Source: Pelobates cultripes
Taxonomy: Eukaryota; Chordata; Amphibia; Anura; Pelobatidae
Length of the DNA stretch: 64,000 nt
Reading direction: 5' to 3'
Assembly: GCA_933207985.1 (NCBI GenBank)
Contig: OW240912.1
Span: 364,454,010-364,518,009, forward strand
The translations under genes and the position numbers were made by a program. How positions within the stretch are numbered: the stretch's first letter is position 1; every line of letters begins with the position of its first letter. The notes beneath the pieces were generated by a model. It was not told the origin of the DNA and made no database searches. It worked only from the letters and a program-made list of their open reading frames with translations. Below are positions 59,079 through 64,000 of the stretch, piece by piece.

Positions 59079-60301
59079 TCATTTGTTTGGTGACAACCTG
59101 GCTGGACACATGGTCTTGGTATGTGCCCTGAAACATATGGAGCAGATGTGCAATAATCTACAGGCGCTGAAACTGCAGGAGCCTGCGTTGAAATTATTGC
59201 ACACCTGTGCTTTACCTAAAAAGGAGATGGGCCTACCCAGCTTATCCCGGAGACCACCCGCTGGCTTGTTGTGAGGGGTGAAAGATGAGTGAGGTGTGAA
59301 CGTGGGGTGAGGGGTGAGAGTGGAGGTGGTGGGATCTGGTTCGACGGGACATAAGTCCGCCATGTGGGATGTAGAATTACAGATGGCACAAGCCGGGGGC
59401 CTGAGTCCAGCGAAGTGGCGACAGAAAAGTTCAGTGTCCATCTGACCCCAGTTCATTCTAATGTTGAACTGCTTGAGATGGGTCGCCGCCTTCGCTGAGA
59501 CTGACTTGTGGTAGTCATAGAAGGAAGAGCCCCCGTACTTGATGCCTAGATCCACTACCTTGTGGAGATAGAGATCTAGCTCTTCTCTCCTATGGGGATA
59601 CACCGTGCAAATGACGTCGCGGTATATCCCGAAAGCTATCACAAACTGTGGGATAGACAATTTTTATTAAGCCTGGGATCCCTCGTTTTAAGCACAACAG
59701 AGATGTCACCATAATTGTATGCCTTGTTCTCGAGTACATCCTGAGAGGCTATGAGTAAAGACACCAGACACACATCCTTCCCGTCAAGGATATCTTTCCT
59801 GATAGAATCTGGGACGGAGTGTGCTGGTGACTCGAAAGGTGTGATGGCTGTGCCAGGTGCTGGAGGGTGGAGTATAGAGGGACATGAAGGTATGACGGGT
59901 ACAGCCGTGGTAGAGACTGGGACTACGGTGTTAGTACCTGGGGAGGAGATGGCGCTCTCCACCTTAGACAGCCTGCTATTGAGGGCCTGTAGATTGGCCA
60001 AGATATCTGCCAGGGTATCCTGGGTGGCCGTGCTGTTACTTGGTGGTTGTCCTTGAGAGCTAGTTCCCGGCCGAGGCTCAGGGACTTGGTGGGTAAGCAG
60101 CCTGTAAAGTTCTGCCTTTCTAGCTGTGGCCGGAAAGGGGATTCCCCTGAGCCTAAGCTCGGCTGTGATTTTGGGAATAGTCCATGCTCTCAAGGACGTG
60201 GGGGTTGAAAGAGTGAGTGATTCGCCTGGAGACACGGGTCTGATTGGCGTGAATGGTGTTTCTTCTGTCAGTTCTTCGGTTGGAATTGGTTCTTGGGACA
60301 T
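59079..60301 (-). pseudogene. Gag-like protein with SAP domain and three zinc motifs, one frameshift
   Basis: The start ATG at 60301 follows TTTTAGA. Frame 1 (60301-59639): residues about 38-68 form a SAP domain (TIPKITAELRLRGIPFPATA then RKAELYRLL), a DNA-binding fold. A Pro/Ser/Thr-rich linker and a short coiled-coil-like NLQALNSRLSKVESAI follow. A single-base loss in the A-run near 59650 shifts to frame 2 (to 59079). Frame 2 begins LSIPQFVIAFGIYRDVICTV and ends with zinc motifs: C-x2-C-x4-H-x4-C (CAICNSTSHMADLC), C-x7-C-x4-C-x3-H (from CNNFNAGSC) and C-x2-C-x3-H-x4-C (CSICFRAHTKTMC). These would bind the element's RNA. The gag stop is TGA followed by CTA, in frame with RT. Confidence 0.85.
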
Positions 60302-62400
60302 TCTAAAAGGAATGATTATGTGAAAGATATATTAGAAGGGGAGTGAGGTAAGAAGGGGGGGGGTATGGGGAGTGGTGTGTCTTGAAGAACTGGACTTTAA
60401 TGCTAGATGCCGAGGCGAAAAACTTAACTATTGAATGACTGGATAGGTGAGGCCCTGCTAATGCCAAGTGGCGATGAGAGGCTCTACCTATGATTTGGCT
60501 TATGACGTAGGTGCCACAGACGTGGTGGCGGGATGTTGGCCTCTCGGTGACGATAAGAGAAATCAAAACGTGTGGCCGTGACAGGTGAGGCCCTAACTAG
60601 AGCCCTGTAGTAAGGCATGCGAGGCTTATAACTATGATTTGGGCGTGGGGCCGTACCTCCGTGTTGAGGTGGGGTGGGGGTGGTAGGCCTCGCGGGATCA
60701 GATTTCCTGATAGGGTGGGCTAAGGCATTAGCCTGTGCCGTATAGCCAGTTCGATTGTATGCTAAAGGGTAAAGTTAGAGGACTGGAGTGGTGTGTGGAT
60801 ACTAACCTTGACTGGTCGCAAATGGTATCTGGAGCCTCCTGGTAAGTGTAGAGAGTCTTGTCTTAAATGTTGTCTTTGAGGAAGAATCCTGGGGGTTTAA
60901 GACAGATGTTGATGTGTTTATACGTATCGTGATGTCGTATGAATAGTATAGGGAGAAGGTTTGTTAGGGGCACGACGTGAGATCCTGCATTGAGGGATCT
61001 GGGAGGTTTAGGTGTAGGAATGGGATGATTTTGGATATGAGTGAGAAGGCAGAATGAGGCCTTGGGGTAGCGAATGGACGTACTTGAGTAAGGATGTAAG
61101 TACCTGAAGGTATGGCTGAGTACCGGGTCAGGTTTTTGGTGTCTTCTGAGCCTGATGGCCGTATGACCGAAAGTCTGTGTAGACAAGTAGTAAAGAGATA
61201 ACGTATCCTGGGCGTAAGCCTGAGGGAAGGTAGTAATGGAGTTGAGACCGCGTGAGGTCTAGTATTGAAAAGAGAGTGAACTATACCTTTGTTTAAAGTA
61301 CAGAGATTGTTTAATCGTGGCAGGTTAACTGCGTAGAAACGGTGGAAGCTTAGATTAGTACAGGATCTAAGGGTTTAACCAAGACAAATTTCCTATTTAG
61401 CAATAGATGTGAAGATAATTGATAAAACCTGATAAATCAAGGTGATAATAAACCATACCTGTTCCTGTAATAAAAGGACCTTGAAATAACAACTTTAATG
61501 CAGAAAAGCAAGAGACCGATGCAATCTGTAAAAGCCAAAAATGTGACAGCGTGATTTATGTGCAAGGAATAGTACGGATTATGTGTAAAGGGTATAACTT
61601 GTAAATAGTGTTTAAATGACTTATCTGAGTGTTATTTGGAAAGAATGGTATAGCTTGAATTTAGATACGTATGAAGTTAAGAACCGTGGTGAACATTATG
61701 TTTATTACAGAAAAATACTTAAATGGTTTAACAAGGTAGGAAAACACAGGGCTGGTAGTTAACCATATAATGTAACCGCAAACTGATATGAAGGAATAAA
61801 TAATAGTAGGACTGTGATTAGAACTTATGCATGCTTAGTTTAAAAGAATAGAAATAACCGAATGTAAATTAGTAAGATGGTGTTTGTGAATTTAACCATA
61901 CGAATAGGTTAGTGCTGAAATAACCGAACGGAAAAAGTGAATACAGATAATAATGAGCATAAACATGAAATATTCATTCGGTTGTTTCCGTACGAAAATG
62001 CATTAAATGATAGCGAAATGAGCCGAACGTTCGTGCGTTTTTTGGCGCGAATGGAGATATTAACGAAAAGCGTGTATTCGTGAAAATGCGAAAGAGGGAG
62101 CCTACCCCTACGTTTTTAGGCCCGAACGGCGGGGAAATAGCGAACGCTAATTCCCACGCCTTGCTTACGTGAACGCGCCGGTCTCGTGACCGGAAGTCGG
62201 GTACCTCGACCGGAGGGAAACGGAGTGGAAGGACCTCGGACGGACGGAGGATTGCACAGGGCGACTGGCTGCTGGAAACAGGTACAGTTCTGGCGGGAAG
62301 CTGGACCGGAAGTGCTGGTTGCTAAGGACAATCAGCTGAGCGGCAGCGGTGAGTAGGGGCTGGGAGCTTAAGTAGGGGACTTACTCCTCCCACAAATTCA
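60302..62400 (-). other. Leader/5' region of the tyrosine-recombinase retrotransposon
   Basis: About 2.1 kb with no long frame. It contains two diverged tandem copies of a segment of about 130 bp (60447-60555 and 60585-60710), both starting GGTGAGGCCCT and containing CTATGATTTGG. The part 61850-62150 is rich in CGAACG/CGAATG motifs. 62100-62340 is CpG-rich and may hold the promoter. The outer limit at about 62400 is set by the following microsatellite and is uncertain. Confidence 0.5.
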
Positions 62401-62407
62401 GGCCTAA

Positions 62408-62417
62408 TGGCCTTTCT

Positions 62418-62448
<31 letters not shown>

Positions 62449-62477
62449 TATATACACATACATACATACACACACAG
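62408..62477. repeat. (CACATA)n / (TACA)n microsatellite
   Basis: Repeats of CACATA turning into TATACA and ACACACAC. Confidence 0.95.
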
Positions 62478-62479
62478 CT

Positions 62480-62657
62480 ATAGGGGGAGGGCTGCCTGGG
62501 CTGTCAGCCCTCCAGAAGATTGCGGCGGAGGTAAGTCCACCGGAGCTCCTGGGGCTAAAAGCTGTTATGGCGTTTTATGCCGCCGCAACGGCTTTAAAAC
62601 CCTTTTAATGCGAGACGGCATAGAACGCCGTAATGGCATTAAGGGGTTAAAAGGAAT
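62480..62657. mobile_element. GC-rich MITE-like fragment
   Basis: It contains GGGCTGCCTGGGCTGTCAGC palindromic sequence, a GGCGTTTTATGCCGCC / GACGGCATAGAACGCC inverted pair, and the end CATTAAGGGGTTAA. It is probably part of a TTAA-type element; the family is not identified. Confidence 0.4.
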
Positions 62658-62999
62658 TACACCCAACTGACAAAGACCAGTATGTATGTAATTTTGAAGC
62701 ATGTTGCCAGGACTGCAGTATTTCAAAGAATAAAATATTTGAGGATTTATCAAAGCGCTCGTTTCTGCAGTTTGAGACAGCAATCAGGTGTCACAAGATA
62801 ATAATTATTCTTGCAATAAGCATTTTGTGACATATTGAATAACAATGCAAAGGGAAACGGGAGACAGAGCGTCTCATCCAATTACACAGTAAAGGTTTGG
62901 GAAGACAATATTTAGACATGAGGCTATAATAAGTAACTGTGCATACTACCTCATCCAAGAGTGTATTAACTAAATATTAAGGACAAAGCATGTCCTTTA
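62658..62999. other. Unique sequence
   Basis: Nothing recognised. Confidence 0.5.
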
Positions 63000-63905
63000 A
63001 AATATAAATATGTTATTTATATAGCGCCAACAAATTCCATAGCGCTTTACAGTGGGTGGACGAAGAGACATGTAGTTGTAACCAGACAAGTTGGACACAC
63101 AGGAACAGAGGGGTTGAGGGCCCTGCTCAATGAGCTAACATGCTAGAGGGAGTGGGGTAAAGTGACACAAAAGGTAAGGATAGTATTAGACTAATGACAG
63201 TTGCAAGAGAGGAATCAGTCGGGAGCTATTAACAGTTTAATTGATATGTTTTTATGAGGAAGAGGGTTTTTAAAGATTTTTCGAAGGAGGAGAGACTGGG
63301 TGAGCATCTAACGGAGGAGGGAAGTGAGTACCAAAGGAACGGTGCAGCCCTGGAGAAGTCTTGAAGGTGAGCATCAGAGGTGGGAGTACGTACAGAAGAT
63401 AGACGTAAGTCTTCAGCAGAGCGCAAGGGCCTAAAGGGGACATACTTTGTATTAGTGAGGATAGATAGGTGGGAGCAGCATTATGTAGAGATTTGAAAGC
63501 AAGAACCAGAACTTTAAATTGAGCCCTATATTTTACAGGAAGCCAATGTAGGGACTGACAAAAAGGTGAGGCGTGGGAGGTGCGGGCGGACAGGAAGCTG
63601 AGCCTTGCTGACTCATTCATTATGGACTGTAGCGGCGCAAGTTGGGAGTATGTAAGACCACGGAGAAGCGGATTACAATAATCAAGGCGAGAAAGGACAA
63701 TGGAGTGGACCAGCACCTTAGTCGCATCTGGCGTGAAGTAGGGTCGGATGCGCGCAATGTTTTTGAGATGGAAGCGGCAGGATTTGGCGATAGACTGAAC
63801 ATGAGGCGTGAAGGAGAGGTCGGAGTCAAACAGAACACCCAGGCAGTGAGCCTGGGTGGTGGAGCTGGTGGTATAATCATTTTTAGATTTAAATAAAACT
63901 TTAGG
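63000..63905 (-). mobile_element. L2-type LINE, 5'-truncated
   Basis: On the minus strand the C-terminal RT region reads CLGVLFDSDLSFTPHVQSIA, VLSRLDYCNPLLRGL, SLHWLPVKYRAQFKVLVLAF, APTYLSSLI, then after a frameshift near 63430 RAAPFLWYSLPSS. The 3' tail, GAGCAGGGCCCTCAAC then GGCGCTATATAAATAACATA, reaches about 63000. The 5' truncation lies near 63905. It is the opposite orientation to the copy at 29325. Confidence 0.9.
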
Positions 63906-64000
63906 CATACACCTAGGAATCTGCCAGATTATCCACAAAGGATCCCGTCTATAAACCCATTTTCCAGGCCAGGGTAAACTATGAGCAGGATAAGTTGCAT
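63906..64000. other. Unique sequence to window edge
   Basis: Nothing recognised. Confidence 0.5.

Larger units (their letters stand above)
56410..62400 (-). mobile_element. Ngaro/DIRS-type tyrosine-recombinase retrotransposon, nearly intact
   Basis: In minus-strand order: a leader of about 2.1 kb (62400-60302), gag (60301-59079), reverse transcriptase/RNase H (59078-57493) and tyrosine recombinase (about 57518-56549). An AATAAA (56538-56543) lies just after the last stop. No integrase, protease or DAM-type methyltransferase was seen. Absence of the methyltransferase favours Ngaro over DIRS, but the subfamily is not proven. Such elements integrate through a recombinase and usually leave no target duplication. 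Split terminal repeats were searched for by eye and not resolved, so the outer limits are approximate. Only two single-base frameshifts break the coding capacity. Confidence 0.85.

Noticed and set aside
59631..59665. Programmed -1 frameshift in gag
   Set aside because: The A-run would give the right frame after a -1 slip, but there is no proper X-XXY-YYZ heptamer; a one-base deletion is simpler.
1..64000. tRNA, rRNA or snRNA genes
   Set aside because: No cloverleaf with A/B boxes or rRNA-like sequence was recognised by eye; a covariance-model scan was not possible.

Overview
This is vertebrate nuclear DNA, most likely from a frog (anuran amphibian). It is AT-rich, intron-dominated and crowded with transposons. 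Two signs point to a frog: dozens of TTAA-flanked MITEs with TTAAAGG ends, like the T2/Kolobok-type MITEs known from Xenopus, and the mix of Tc1, L2, L1-like, hAT and tyrosine-recombinase retrotransposons. The species cannot be named from the sequence alone.

The only host gene recognised is FNDC3A (fibronectin type III domain-containing 3A) on the minus strand. Three consecutive coding exons lie at 35868-35793, 10188-10112 and 3185-2951. Their GT-AG junctions and codon phases fit one another exactly. They encode part of the N-terminal proline-rich region that precedes the FN3 domains. The first coding exon(s) and all FN3 exons lie outside the window or were not found, so nearly everything else here is FNDC3A intron or upstream DNA. 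A possible internal promoter or 5' exon cluster sits at about 48937-49545, with two RFX X-box-like palindromes and two good minus-strand splice donors.

Layout. 1-2230: downstream intron with a decayed Tc1 element that holds a SINE-like insertion. 2951-10188: two exons, a 36-bp minisatellite (6144-6918), an LTR-like piece and MITEs. 10189-35792: a large intron with an inverted-repeat element, two more Tc1 copies (one nearly full length with TIRs of about 200 bp), a hAT element carrying a G-rich minisatellite, two L1-like deletion derivatives, a 1.7-kb L2 LINE and many TTAA MITEs. 35869-56200: more MITEs, L2 and L1 fragments, hAT hairpins and a 37-bp minisatellite. About 56410-62400: a nearly intact Ngaro/DIRS-type tyrosine-recombinase retrotransposon on the minus strand. 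63000-63905: a truncated L2 LINE.

The most interesting system is the tyrosine-recombinase retrotransposon. It has a gag with an N-terminal SAP domain and three different zinc motifs. A single in-frame TGA followed by CTA (the classic leaky-stop context) separates gag from reverse transcriptase/RNase H, and the recombinase frame overlaps the end of RNase H in the -1 phase. Apart from two single-base frameshifts it is intact, which suggests recent activity. The TTAA MITEs are also notable: each terminus is a self-contained hairpin.
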